Assembly: GCF_013179805.1 (NCBI RefSeq)
Contig: NZ_SRRZ01000016.1
Location: forward strand, 17,372 to 81,371
Source of the DNA: Microcoleus asticus IPMA8
GTDB lineage: Bacteria; Cyanobacteriota; Cyanobacteriia; Cyanobacteriales; Microcoleaceae
Length of the DNA: 64,000 nt
Direction: 5' to 3'
In this document: in pieces, positions 1 to 8,598 of the stretch
Layout of the letters: the number at the start of each line of letters is the position of its first letter
How positions within the stretch are numbered: the first letter of the stretch is position 1
Notes under the pieces: generated by a model
Seen by the model: the letters and a program-made list of their open reading frames with translations, nothing else
Databases searched by the model: none
What the model was told of the DNA's origin: nothing
Position numbers and translations under genes: made by a program

Positions 1-20
1 AATAAGTGCGTGAAGTAAGG

Positions 21-37
21 ACACGGCATTGCCGTGT
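21..37. repeat. Dispersed palindrome ACACGGCATTGCCGTGT, copy 1
   Basis: A perfect short palindrome followed by four T residues. Closely related copies lie at 6134-6150 and at 36804-36925, always between genes. The followers (TTTT here, CCTAC elsewhere) differ, so it is better read as a dispersed palindromic repeat than as a dedicated terminator, although it could act as one here. Confidence 0.75.
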
Positions 38-245
38 TTTTACCTGATATGTCAACTGAAAACCGTTATAAAGTTATGCGTACTTTTACGGAGAAACCCA
101 ACACTCGCTGTAAATAACAATAAACAATCCCTTGCACTACGCCGTCTGGGTTTAGCCCGACGCCGACCAAGCGACCTGAAAAAGCAGTGTTATGTTAGTA
201 GTGCGTAAAATCACTTAAAGATTCAACCTCACATTTGAGGATACC
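38..245. other. Intergenic leader of the first adenylate cyclase
   Basis: No gene or RNA recognised. The stretch holds short AT-rich DNA and, just before the ATG at 246, the sequence ATTTGAGGATACC, whose GAGG is a plausible ribosome binding site. Confidence 0.5.
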
Positions 246-1715
246 ATGCGCCAGTTAATTTCTCGCAGTCGGGCTGCCATCAGCCAATTAATTTACAAGC
301 GAATTCTCCTTGCGGTGACAATTTTATTTTGTGTAGGTGTAGGAGTAGCGATGGCACATATGTCTCGTCTTTCCTCCACCCTAATTGAATCGCAAGCCCT
401 CCAAAATGCCACCCTCTATGCCCAAGCTATTAAAGAAGCCCGCACCCTTTACAGTTCGGATGTTGTCAATCCTCTTAACACCGCTAAAACAATTAACTTT
501 ACCCACGACTACAACCCGACAAAAGTAACAGTTCCCGTACCTGCCACCTTCTTAATAGAACTCGGCAACAATATCACCAAAAAAAATCCCGAAGTATCAG
601 TTCGTCTCTACAGCGACTACCCGTTTCCCTGGCGGCGAAAAGAAGGCGGAGCTCGAGACGATTTTGAACGGCAAGCTATTACCTATTTGATGAAAAATCC
701 GACAGAAAAATTTTTCCGACGTGAGGATTTTCGCAGCAAGCCAGCATTTCGATATGCCGAGGCAGATATTCTAACTCCTAGCTGCGTTAGCTGTCATAAC
801 ACTAACTCCTTCAGTCCCAAAAAAGACTGGAAAGTGGGAGATGTACGGGGGATATTAGAAATTACTCAACCTCTCGATACCATCACGAAAAATACTCGCA
901 GCGAACTGAAATACCTGTTTTTACTGTTAGCAGGACTTTCAGTTTTAGGAGTGACAGGATTAACTTTATCTATCAGCAGGTTGCGCCAAAATGCTAAACA
1001 ATTAGAACAGCGCGTCAGGGAACGCACGGCACAATTGCAAGAAACTAATGTAGAATTGGTAAAAGAACAGGAAAAGTGCGATCGCCTGCTGCTCAATATT
1101 TTACCCGAATCCATTGCTGCTAAGCTAAAAGATGGTCAAAGCAGTATTGCTGACGGCTTCGCAGAAGTCACGATTTTGTTTGCGGATATCGTAGGCTTTA
1201 CCGTGCTGTCAGCACAAATATCTCCCGAAGAATTGCTCGATTTTCTCAACGAAATTTTTTCAGCCTTCGATGGTTTGACGGAAAAGTACGGCTTGGAAAA
1301 AATCAAAACAATTGGAGATGCTTACATGGTAGTCGGAGGTTTGCCCAACCCCAGCACCAACCACGCCGAAAGCATTGCGGAAATGGCTTTAGATATGCAG
1401 GAGGAATTAGCAAAATTTAATGCCAAACATTATGCAGGAATTAACATTCGCATCGGCATCAATACCGGGCCTGCAATTGCGGGGGTTATTGGTACTAAAA
1501 AATTTATTTACGACCTCTGGGGCGATGCCGTTAATACAGCAGCCCGCATGGAATCCCACGGGATGGCCGGCGCGATTCAAGTCACACAATCAACTTACGA
1601 TATCTTGCAAAATAAGTATCTGTTTGAAGACAGAGGAATTATCCAGGTCAAAGGCAAGGGCGATATGAATACTTATCTGCTTCTAGGCAGGTTAGTCAGC
1701 GCAGTTTCGGTTTAA
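246..1715 (+). CDS. Adenylate cyclase (class III) with Tll0287/DUF3365-type heme-binding sensor domain
   Basis: Predicted membrane-bound sensor that makes cAMP from ATP. A first membrane segment is near residues 18-38. It is followed by a periplasmic region resembling the DUF3365/Tll0287 fold, with a c-type heme motif C180-V-S-C183-H184. A second membrane segment (about 223-245), a short coiled coil (about 246-285) and a class III cyclase domain (about 300-480) follow. The catalytic domain keeps the metal-binding aspartates in FADIVGF and IGDAYM, the K of EKIKTIGD, the D of YDLWGD and the N/R of VNTAARM. The K/D pair is the adenine-selecting pattern, so cAMP rather than cGMP is the expected product. 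By inference the heme domain senses redox state or a gas. A second cyclase with a nearly identical catalytic end follows at 2100. Confidence 0.88.
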   Translation: MRQLISRSRAAISQLIYKRILLAVTILFCVGVGVAMAHMSRLSSTLIESQALQNATLYAQAIKEARTLYSSDVVNPLNTAKTINFTHDYNPTKVTVPVPATFLIELGNNITKKNPEVSVRLYSDYPFPWRRKEGGARDDFERQAITYLMKNPTEKFFRREDFRSKPAFRYAEADILTPSCVSCHNTNSFSPKKDWKVGDVRGILEITQPLDTITKNTRSELKYLFLLLAGLSVLGVTGLTLSISRLRQNAKQLEQRVRERTAQLQETNVELVKEQEKCDRLLLNILPESIAAKLKDGQSSIADGFAEVTILFADIVGFTVLSAQISPEELLDFLNEIFSAFDGLTEKYGLEKIKTIGDAYMVVGGLPNPSTNHAESIAEMALDMQEELAKFNAKHYAGINIRIGINTGPAIAGVIGTKKFIYDLWGDAVNTAARMESHGMAGAIQVTQSTYDILQNKYLFEDRGIIQVKGKGDMNTYLLLGRLVSAVSV

Positions 1716-1765
1716 TTTGTTTATTATATTATTAAGGGGTCTGCTAGTTAGTCCGAAGTCAGTCA

Positions 1766-1797
1766 ATTTTAGATTTTAGATTTTAGATTTTAGATTT
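1766..1797. repeat. Heptameric tandem repeat (TTTTAGA)n
   Basis: About four copies of a 7-bp unit. The same heptad, in either orientation, recurs at 6281-6310 and 46633-46662 and as a decayed form near 32677. Short heptameric arrays of this kind are common between genes in filamentous cyanobacteria. Confidence 0.85.
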
Positions 1798-1990
1798 ACT
1801 GCACAGGTGAATCTGGGAGCTTGAACTTTGGTCTAAAATTTTTATATATCCACGAGTTAAGTCGGGGGCTGGTATCCGTTTTTGGGTGGGTCATCAGTCA
1901 TTCGTTGTTAATCGTCAGCCAAGAACTAACAGTTAATAGCTGCTGGCTGTTGACTGCTGACAATTACAGGAATTACACAGAGGATGTGAG

Positions 1991-2054
1991 GAACCCGGTT
2001 TCGGCGCAGTTGATTTGTTGACAAACCCAAAATTTATTACGGAAAACCGGGTTT
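1991..2054. repeat. Dispersed inverted repeat with GAACCCGGTTT / AAAACCGGGTTT ends
   Basis: Two complementary arms about 45 bp apart, lying between the two tandem cyclase genes. Related elements with AGAAACCGGGTTT arms are at 48681-48747 and, doubled, at 58416-58578. RNA across this site could form a long hairpin that partly insulates the two cyclases. Confidence 0.7.
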
Positions 2055-2099
2055 ATTTTCCTATGTCCTAAATTAGCCCATTGCCAAATAGTAAATTTT

Positions 2100-3512
2100 A
2101 TGTCATTGCGGATTTTATCTTTCTTGGGTTTTTTCCAATCTCGCTTGTCTAGGCAAATAGCTTTGTGGATATTTGCTAGCATTCTTGTCATAGAGGGAAT
2201 TATTTTAGTTCCCTCTTATTTTCGGCGAGAAAATGAACTTTTAAGTCAATTAGAACAGGTATCTCGGGCGACTGTTGATTCCCTAGAGTTTTTGCTCCAA
2301 CAAGATATTTCCGATCGCACTTTCTTGCAAGAAGAAGTAAAAAATATTATTAAGGATTCTCAAGTAGTGTTAGGACTGTCTATTTACCAAGCTAACGGTC
2401 AGCTAATATATACACTTGGCGAACGCCCAGAAATCACTTTAAAGCAACTAAAAAATGCTCGTATAGTTCACCATCACAATTTCGATGGCAAGCGCTACGA
2501 TATTGCTTGGACGGAGCGACATTTGGGAGGCGATTACATCTTAATTGTTCGCCACGATGCTTCCACCGTTCAACCGGAACTCTACGCATTTATCGGGCGA
2601 ATTGCGGTTCTAGTCATCATTATATCAGCCTTTGTCACTTCGGTGACTATGTTCTTTTTAGGGGTGACAGTAATTGCACCTCTCTTGAGATTGCGCGATG
2701 ACTTGATCGCTGCCGGAGACGCTTTGAGCAAAGATCGAGAAAAACCTGATTTCTACTCTCTCTCTGTCAAGCGCGATGACGAGTTGGGAGAACTCATGGT
2801 CGCATTCAATCAAATGTTTCACCGAGTATACAAGGAAATCGCACAGCGGAAACAAGCTGAGGAAATATTGCGCGCCGAACAAGAAAAGTCGGAACGTTTA
2901 TTACTAAATATCTTACCGGTAATGATTGCCGATCGCCTAAAACAAGGTCAGATAAATATTGCGGACGGATTTGCCGAGGTTACGGTTTTGTTTGCTGATA
3001 TTGTGGGCTTTACCGAAATATCTTCCCGCACGTCTCCTGAAGAATTAGTCAAATTGCTTAACAAAATATTTTCAGCTTTCGATAGCTTGAGCGAAGAATA
3101 CGGCTTAGAAAAAATTAAGACTATAGGCGACAATTATATGGTCGCAGGCGGTTTGCCGCTTCCCTGTACAAATCACGCCGAATCTATTGCCGAAATGGCC
3201 CTAGAAATGCAGCAAGAAATTATGAAATTCCGCGACGAATGCGGTGAACCTATAAATATCCGCATTGGCATTAATACTGGGCCTGTTGTAGCAGGTGTCA
3301 TCGGCACTAAAAAGTTTATTTACGATTTGTGGGGAGATGCTGTGAATACAGCAAGCCGCATGGAATCTCAGGGACTTCCTGGTAAAATTCAAGTTAGCAG
3401 CTCAACTTATGAGTTGCTGTGCGATAAGTATTTGTTGGAAAAACGCGGTAAAATTAATGTTAAAGGCAAAGGAGCAATGACGACTTATTTGCTGAAAGGC
3501 AGAAAAATTTAA
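2100..3512 (+). CDS. Adenylate cyclase (class III) with periplasmic sensor and HAMP domain
   Basis: Membrane-anchored cAMP synthase. Membrane segments lie near residues 19-40 and 166-192 and bracket a periplasmic sensor of about 125 residues that I cannot assign to a named family. A HAMP linker (about 192-250) and a short coiled coil lead into a class III cyclase domain (about 285-468). The domain has FADIVGF, IGDNYM, the K/D adenine-selecting pair (EKIKTIGD, YDLWGD) and VNTASRM. The segment from LLLNILP to the C-terminus closely matches the cyclase at 246-1715, while the sensor halves differ completely. This points to duplication of the catalytic end with sensor exchange. The ATG at 2100 opens directly into a positively charged start and the first membrane helix. 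No other cyclase subunit is needed, since class III enzymes homodimerise. Confidence 0.87.
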   Translation: MSLRILSFLGFFQSRLSRQIALWIFASILVIEGIILVPSYFRRENELLSQLEQVSRATVDSLEFLLQQDISDRTFLQEEVKNIIKDSQVVLGLSIYQANGQLIYTLGERPEITLKQLKNARIVHHHNFDGKRYDIAWTERHLGGDYILIVRHDASTVQPELYAFIGRIAVLVIIISAFVTSVTMFFLGVTVIAPLLRLRDDLIAAGDALSKDREKPDFYSLSVKRDDELGELMVAFNQMFHRVYKEIAQRKQAEEILRAEQEKSERLLLNILPVMIADRLKQGQINIADGFAEVTVLFADIVGFTEISSRTSPEELVKLLNKIFSAFDSLSEEYGLEKIKTIGDNYMVAGGLPLPCTNHAESIAEMALEMQQEIMKFRDECGEPINIRIGINTGPVVAGVIGTKKFIYDLWGDAVNTASRMESQGLPGKIQVSSSTYELLCDKYLLEKRGKINVKGKGAMTTYLLKGRKI

Positions 3513-3729
3513 CTGATAATTTTAACCATCACCCGGGAATACCTGATATGGCGGCAGATGTTGCAGCGCAGCCACTCCTAACACCAAAATTGATTTTTTT
3601 GAATGAACCGCGAAGACGCTAAGGACACGAAGGAAGAGAAGAGAAGAAAAGAGAAGAGAATATAAAGTTCGTAAGCGAGTAAAACTTGCTATATTAAAAG
3701 GCGACTTAATATTAGTTTGATTGGTAAAA
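3513..3729. other. Intergenic region upstream of bioA with AG-rich repeat
   Basis: Contains 'GAACCGCGAAGACGCTAAGG' followed by a GAAGAGAAGAGAAG purine run. A related sequence lies inside the 125-bp element at 43116-43240. 'ACTTGCTATAT' near 3685 resembles that element's terminal repeat, so this may be a decayed relative. No gene recognised. Confidence 0.5.
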
Positions 3730-5034
3730 ATGACTGCGAATCAGGAACATAATTCTTCAAATTCACCGATTTGGCAGCCTTTCACGCAAATGAAAACGGC
3801 TGTCCCGGCGCTGAAGGTAATTCGCGGCAAAGGATCGGTGCTGGAATTGGCAGACGGGCGGCAAATTCTCGACTGTATTTCTAGTTGGTGGGTGACTGTT
3901 CACGGGCACAGCCATCCGGTTCTCGCCGAGGCTCTTTACGAGCAAGCCCAAAAGTTAGAACACGTAATCTTTGCGGGATTTACTCACGAACCGGCCCAGA
4001 AACTTGCGAGTAAATTGCTAACTCATACGCCTGCTTCTTTAACGCGGATTTTCTTTTCTGATAACGGATCGACTGCTATTGAAGTTGCTCTGAAAATGGC
4101 ATTTCAATATTGGCGCAATCTCGGAGAAACTAACCGCACGAGCTTTATTAGTTTTGAGGGAGGTTATCACGGCGATACTGTGGGCGCGATGTCTGCTGGC
4201 AGAAGTTCGCTGTGGTGGGAATCTTTTGCACCTTTAATGTTTGCTGGGGATGTTGTTCCTTTTCCCGGGACTTTTGACGGCGATGAGGAGGTGGAAAGCA
4301 AAGAGGCGGCGAGTTTGGAGAAATTGGAGTTTTTGTTAAAGCAGGGCGGCTATGCTGGAATTTTTATCGAACCTTTGGTGCAAGGTGCCGGGGGAATGCG
4401 AATGTGCCGCCCTGAGTTTTTGCAGGCGATCGCACAACTTGCCCGTCAGTTTAATGTATTGTTGATTTACGATGAAGTAATGACTGGTTTTGGTCGCACG
4501 GGCGAACTGTTTGCCTCTGTTAAATCTGCAACTTCGCCAGATATCCTGTGTTTGTCTAAAGGATTGTCTGGCGGCTGTTTGCCAATTGCTGTCACAATGG
4601 CATCGGAGGATATTTATCAAGCTTTCTGGCGAGATGAACCGGACAAAGCTTTTTTTCACAGTCATTCTTACACTGGAAATCCTTTAGCTTGTGCGGTGAG
4701 TGTAGCATCGATGGAGCTTTTGGAGCAAAACCCAAGTGTGTATCAAGGGATGGAAAAACTGCACCGCAAATATCTGAATCAATGGCTGATAAATCATCCT
4801 AAACTCGAACGGATTCGGACTTGCGGCACCATCGCAGCAATGGATGTGAAAACCGAAAGCGTTTCCGGTTATTTTAATGACATCGGTTCTGTTTTGAAAG
4901 CCAGATTTCTCGAAGCGGGGTTTTTGCTCCGCCCCTTGGGAAATAGGCTTTACTTGATGCCTCCCTACTGCATTTCTCCTGATGAACTAGAATCGATTTA
5001 TCGGGTAATTCGTCAGGTTTTGGATACTCTGTAA
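3730..5034 (+). CDS. bioA: Adenosylmethionine-8-amino-7-oxononanoate aminotransferase (DAPA synthase)
   Basis: PLP enzyme of biotin synthesis that transfers the amino group of S-adenosylmethionine to 7-keto-8-aminopelargonic acid (KAPA), giving 7,8-diaminopelargonic acid. The sequence shows the class III aminotransferase features: SSWWVTVHGHSHP near the N-terminus, the glycine-rich cofactor loop SDNGSTAIEVALKMA, EPLVQGAGGM, the cofactor aspartate in IYDEVMTGFGRTG, and the Schiff-base lysine K277 in LSKGLSGGCLP. The reading frame is open from a TTG at 3721, but the ATG at 3730 gives the normal family length (434 residues) and is preferred. bioB starts 17 bp after the stop, so the two are almost certainly co-transcribed. 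Confidence 0.96.
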   Translation: MTANQEHNSSNSPIWQPFTQMKTAVPALKVIRGKGSVLELADGRQILDCISSWWVTVHGHSHPVLAEALYEQAQKLEHVIFAGFTHEPAQKLASKLLTHTPASLTRIFFSDNGSTAIEVALKMAFQYWRNLGETNRTSFISFEGGYHGDTVGAMSAGRSSLWWESFAPLMFAGDVVPFPGTFDGDEEVESKEAASLEKLEFLLKQGGYAGIFIEPLVQGAGGMRMCRPEFLQAIAQLARQFNVLLIYDEVMTGFGRTGELFASVKSATSPDILCLSKGLSGGCLPIAVTMASEDIYQAFWRDEPDKAFFHSHSYTGNPLACAVSVASMELLEQNPSVYQGMEKLHRKYLNQWLINHPKLERIRTCGTIAAMDVKTESVSGYFNDIGSVLKARFLEAGFLLRPLGNRLYLMPPYCISPDELESIYRVIRQVLDTL

Positions 5035-5051
5035 ACCCTTTAATTTTAGTA

Positions 5052-6095
5052 ATGAATTTACCCAATTGGAACGATTTGGCTGACGGCGCGCTGGCGGGCA
5101 AATGTCTCTCTCGCGAGCAATCTTTAGCCGTATTGCGCGCACCGGATGAGGTTTTGCTGGAACAACTAAACGCAGCTTATCGTGTGCGCCGCCACTACTG
5201 GGGAAACCGAGTCAGGCTGCACTATTTGTTAAATGCTCAAAGCGGCCTTTGTCCTGAAGATTGCCATTATTGTTCTCAGTCAAAAATTTCGACTGCGGAA
5301 ATTGAGAAATATCCGCTTTTAGCTAAGGAGAAAATTCTCGATGCCGCCCAACGCGCAGCAGATTTAAAAGCAGGTACGTTTTGTTTGGTGATTTCGGGCC
5401 GTCAACCTAACGCATCTACTTTCGACCGCGTTTTGGATGCTGTCGAGACTGTGAAGGCAAATTATAACCTGAAAATTTGCGCTTGTTTGGGATTGTTGAG
5501 CGAGGAGCAAACTCATCGTTTGGCAAAGGCTGGAGTCGATCGCGTAAATCACAATCTCAATACTTCCGAATCATATCACTCGGACATTTGCACGACTCAC
5601 ACTTTTGGCGATCGGGTTGAAACCGTCGAACACGTAAAAGCAGCGGGAATCACAACTTGTTCCGGCGGAATTTTGGGGATGGGCGAATCGGATGATGATG
5701 CGATCGATTTAGCACTTTCGCTTCGCAAGTTGGGCGTTACTAGCGTGCCGGTCAACTTTTTCATTCCGATTCCCGGCACGCCATTTGCAGATGTGAACCG
5801 GTTAACTCCCCGCCAATGTTTACGAATTCTCTGTTTGTTCCGATTTTTGCTTCCCAGTCAAGAAATTCGGATTGCTGGGGGACGGGAGGTGCATTTGCGA
5901 TCGCTGCAACCTCTTGGACTCTACCCCGCTAATTCTATCTTTGTTGGCGATTATCTGACAACTCCCGGACAAGCTGCACATCAAGATTGGGACATGATTC
6001 GAGATGCGGGATTTGCGATCGAATCCCCCGAAGGTTCTCTCTTAGAAATTGATTCAGCAGTTACCAAATCCGAACAAAAAACCCTGGTTGTGTAA
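5052..6095 (+). CDS. bioB: Biotin synthase
   Basis: Radical SAM enzyme that inserts sulfur into dethiobiotin, the last step of biotin synthesis. The [4Fe-4S] ligands are in C67-PED-C71-HY-C74, following LLNAQSGL. Further family motifs are SGRQPN, CACLGLL, NHNLNTSESY, CSGGILGMGE, PVNFFIPIPGTP and the late RIAGGREVHL with the conserved arginine region of the [2Fe-2S] site. The length of 347 residues is normal. It forms a two-gene operon with bioA; bioD and bioF are not in this window. Confidence 0.97.
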   Translation: MNLPNWNDLADGALAGKCLSREQSLAVLRAPDEVLLEQLNAAYRVRRHYWGNRVRLHYLLNAQSGLCPEDCHYCSQSKISTAEIEKYPLLAKEKILDAAQRAADLKAGTFCLVISGRQPNASTFDRVLDAVETVKANYNLKICACLGLLSEEQTHRLAKAGVDRVNHNLNTSESYHSDICTTHTFGDRVETVEHVKAAGITTCSGGILGMGESDDDAIDLALSLRKLGVTSVPVNFFIPIPGTPFADVNRLTPRQCLRILCLFRFLLPSQEIRIAGGREVHLRSLQPLGLYPANSIFVGDYLTTPGQAAHQDWDMIRDAGFAIESPEGSLLEIDSAVTKSEQKTLVV

Positions 6096-6133
6096 CTCTT
6101 ATAGCAGTTTTCAATCAGATGAAATAGAGTAGG

Positions 6134-6150
6134 ACACGGCTATGCCGTGT
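6134..6150. repeat. Dispersed palindrome ACACGGC..GCCGTGT, copy 2
   Basis: Same family as 21-37 with TAT in the centre, flanked by AGG and GCCTACC. It lies 38 bp after bioB and may serve as a weak transcription stop. Confidence 0.7.
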
Positions 6151-6280
6151 GCCTACCCGATATCTCTACTTCACGCTTACGCATGGGCGGATAGAAACCG
6201 GGTTTCTGAGGTAGCAAATGCGTCATCCGTAAGTTCTTAGATTGTAGCCAGAAACCCTTATTCTACCGTTGACATTCTTC

Positions 6281-6310
6281 AATCTAAAATCTAAAATCTA
6301 AAATCTAAAA
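6281..6310. repeat. Heptameric tandem repeat (TCTAAAA)n
   Basis: Four copies of the 7-bp unit found inverted at 1766-1797. It ends about 20 bp before the start of the methyltransferase gene. Confidence 0.85.
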
Positions 6311-6330
6311 TAATACAAGAGGGGGAAATT

Positions 6331-6942
6331 GTGGACAAACGCGAAGAAATTACGATCGCAGAATACCAGCTAACTGCCGAATCTTTCCGAGAAGGAACTT
6401 GGCATCACGACGTATCCCAAAATCGTGACGCATTGACGGCTGCCATGCCCCGCAATCCCGGTAAAATTCTCGATATAGGATGCGGCCCGGGACGAGATTT
6501 AGTAGCCTTCAAGAGCCAAGGACACACAGTTGTAGGCTTAGATGCAACTCCAGCTTTTGTAGAAATAGCTAAGAAGTTATCGGGATGCGAAGTTTGGCAG
6601 CAATCTTTTCTGAATCTCGACTTGCCAAATGCAGAATTTGACGGTATTTTTGCCAATGCTTCCCTGATTCACGTTCCCAGCGACGAGATGGTGAAAGTGC
6701 TGCAAGATTTGCACAAAGCCTTAGTTGTTAGCGGTGCAATTGTCATGTCAATGTGCCGGGGAAATTGGGAGGGATACGACGAGCGGCCGACGGGAAAACG
6801 CTATACTGCCGGATGGGAATATCATACTTTAGCGCCTTGTTTAGAACAAGCGGGATTTGCCATTGTCGATCGCTACTATCGCCCCCCCGGCTTACCCCGC
6901 GAAGCTCAATCTTGGGTAGTAATGGTGGGCAGAAAAATCTAA
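6331..6942 (+). CDS. Class I SAM-dependent methyltransferase, substrate unknown
   Basis: Soluble small-molecule-type methyltransferase. The SAM-binding motif I is ILDIGCGPGRDL (about residues 47-58), followed by the acidic motif II residue in VVGLDATP, then FDGIFANASLIHVP as the motif IV region. The start is GTG at 6331, supported by AGAGGGGG about 9 bp upstream. It lies 235 bp after bioB. A role in biotin precursor synthesis (BioC-like) is conceivable from position alone, but nothing in the sequence specifically supports it. Confidence 0.85.
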   Translation: MDKREEITIAEYQLTAESFREGTWHHDVSQNRDALTAAMPRNPGKILDIGCGPGRDLVAFKSQGHTVVGLDATPAFVEIAKKLSGCEVWQQSFLNLDLPNAEFDGIFANASLIHVPSDEMVKVLQDLHKALVVSGAIVMSMCRGNWEGYDERPTGKRYTAGWEYHTLAPCLEQAGFAIVDRYYRPPGLPREAQSWVVMVGRKI

Positions 6943-7116
6943 CGTAAATTAGAAATTGGGAATCGGGAATTGCCAATCCTTCCCCTCTCTTCCTCTGCGT
7001 ACTCTGCGCCCTCTGCGGTTAAATAAAAAAAATAATCCACCAATTGACAGAGGATGGTTGTATAATAATCCACAGTCAAATAAACCAATTTATGCCGCAA
7101 CTAAATCAAAATTGAT

Positions 7117-7791
7117 ATGACAGAGAAATTCCACATTTTTTTAGCGGGTGCTAGTCAAAACCTCGGCTTAGAAATCGCGAAATGTCTGGTAGAACAAAAG
7201 ATGCAAGTAACTGCACTTTTGCGATCGCCCGCTACCAGTACCGAATTAGAAGCAATGGGCATCAAACTCGTGACTGGCGATGCTTTGGATGCAGCAGCTA
7301 TGGAAGCTGCGATGGCGGGTGGTGAGCCAATTCATGCCGTAATCAGCACAATTGGCGGCTTGCCCAAAGAAGGAGAAAGAGCCGATTATTTGGGCAACAA
7401 AAACTTGATTGATGCGGCTGTCAAAGCAGGGGTGCAAAAATTTATTTTAGTTTCATCTATCGGTAGCGGTAACAGTGCCGCTGCTTTGCAACCGCAAGTT
7501 TTGGAAACTTTGGGCCCGGTTTTAATTGAGAAAGAAAAAGCCGAAAATCATTTGATAGCAAGCGGGATGATTTATACAGTGATTCGTCCGGGCGGACTCA
7601 AATCGGAACCTGCAACAGGCAACGGTATTTTAACAGAAGATTGTCTAGTTGCTGGAACTATTCACCGGGCGGATGTAGCGCAGCTAGTTTGTCAGTGTTT
7701 AGTTTCTGATGCTGCTAACAATAAAGTTTTGTCGGCTGTAGACAGGCAAATGCTTTACGGCAATCCAAAATTTGAGGTATTAAATCTTTAG
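7117..7791 (+). CDS. NAD(P)-binding SDR/NmrA-like protein
   Basis: Atypical short-chain dehydrogenase with a Rossmann fold. The dinucleotide-binding loop is AGASQNLGLEIA (residues 10-21), followed by VTALLRSP where the arginine favours NADP(H). The NmrA/Ycf39-type features are DALDAAAMEAAM, ISTIGG, LIDAAVKAGVQKFILVSSIGSG and the late YTVIRPGGL. The substrate is unknown. Relatives in phototrophs act in pigment or photosystem assembly or as redox sensors. A monocistronic gene is likely, because long gaps lie on both sides. Confidence 0.85.
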   Translation: MTEKFHIFLAGASQNLGLEIAKCLVEQKMQVTALLRSPATSTELEAMGIKLVTGDALDAAAMEAAMAGGEPIHAVISTIGGLPKEGERADYLGNKNLIDAAVKAGVQKFILVSSIGSGNSAAALQPQVLETLGPVLIEKEKAENHLIASGMIYTVIRPGGLKSEPATGNGILTEDCLVAGTIHRADVAQLVCQCLVSDAANNKVLSAVDRQMLYGNPKFEVLNL

Positions 7792-7886
7792 GGGCGGGTT
7801 TAGCGCAAAATAAGCTGTCTCGCATCTAAATTGTATTTTTTGGGCGGGCTAGGAGCAACGCCCCACAGGAAAATTGAACTTTTGTG

Positions 7887-7907
7887 GAACAGGCATCTTG
7901 CCTGTTC
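7887..7907. repeat. Dispersed palindrome GAACAGGCA..TGCCTGTTC
   Basis: A 9-bp inverted repeat around a 3-bp centre, of the 'GGCATCTTGCC' repeat type frequent in cyanobacterial genomes. A variant (GTAGGGCGGGCATCTTCC) appears inside the next gene near 8048-8066. Confidence 0.65.
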
Positions 7908-7932
7908 ATAAAAATGCTGCAAGATTTGGCAC

Positions 7933-8412
7933 TCAAGAATCAAAGGGCTTAATCCACGATCGCCCGATCGCCCAATCCAAAACCAAACCCGCGATCGCAA
8001 ACAATACCACACTCTCGGCACCGCGAACAGCAAACGGCAATAACTCCTGTAGGGCGGGCATCTTCCGGGGTTCAAAAAACAATCCAGCATCCAATTGTCC
8101 AAAAGCCCGCACCAACCCAAAAGCCAACACCGCACCAGATTTAAGCTGCAGGTTAACATCTCGGCGAATCGCATAGCGGTAAGTCACGCCGAACAAAAAA
8201 CCGCCCAAAAGTGCGATCGCCCCTCTGAAGGCAAAATTTAGGTCAATTTCCCTTACCTGCAAACTCGCCAGAGAATCCAACCTATCCGCTAGAATTAAGC
8301 TATTACCAAGGGCGATCGCCCCAAAACCAAGCAAACAAGACAAAGCAGCAACACTCCCTGCTTTCAAAGATTCTACCCGTTCAGCGGCACTAAAATTTGA
8401 CGAGTCCTTCAC
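7933..8412 (-). CDS. Hypothetical membrane protein, four predicted helices
   Basis: A 159-residue hydrophobic protein with helices near residues 17-38, 60-80, 92-107 and 128-147. It has charged loops (REIDLNF, YRYAIRRDVN) and the C-terminal DWAIGRSW. I do not recognise a named family; the size and layout suggest a conserved cyanobacterial inner or thylakoid membrane protein. It is divergent from petN, with 82 bp between the starts. The loop EPRKMPALQELLP is encoded by a copy of a dispersed GGCATCTT-type repeat, which may be an insertion into the coding sequence. Confidence 0.7.
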   Translation of the reverse strand: MKDSSNFSAAERVESLKAGSVAALSCLLGFGAIALGNSLILADRLDSLASLQVREIDLNFAFRGAIALLGGFLFGVTYRYAIRRDVNLQLKSGAVLAFGLVRAFGQLDAGLFFEPRKMPALQELLPFAVRGAESVVLFAIAGLVLDWAIGRSWIKPFDS

Positions 8413-8494
8413 AGCGCCCTCATTTCAAAAATGGCTCAAATTGACTTATCATAAGGTTTGGAGTCACTTTGTACAGTTTGTTCAATAAATAGCT

Positions 8495-8584
8495 ATGGAT
8501 ATTTTGTCACTCGGTTGGGTTTCGGTGCTAGTTCTGTTCTCCTTCTCAATTTCAATGGTCATTTGGGGACGCAACGGTTTCTAG
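8495..8584 (+). CDS. petN: Cytochrome b6f complex subunit 8 (PetN)
   Basis: A 29-codon gene read directly from the DNA. The protein begins MDILSLGWVSVLVLF, continues FSISMVIWG and ends WGRNGF. This matches the invariant PetN pattern: one membrane helix with the conserved MDIL start and WGRNGF end. PetN is a structural small subunit of the thylakoid cytochrome b6f complex and is needed for complex stability. A strong hairpin terminator follows the stop by 14 bp, making it a single-gene unit. It lies in a different reading frame inside what looks like a long 5' extension of the DJ-1 frame, so automatic callers could miss it. Confidence 0.95.
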   Translation: MDILSLGWVSVLVLFSFSISMVIWGRNGF

Positions 8585-8598
8585 ATTCCACAATAGCT

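Noticed and set aside
6331..6942. bioC (malonyl-ACP methyltransferase)
   Set aside because: The gene lies behind bioAB but 235 bp away with repeats in between, and no BioC-specific feature was recognised.
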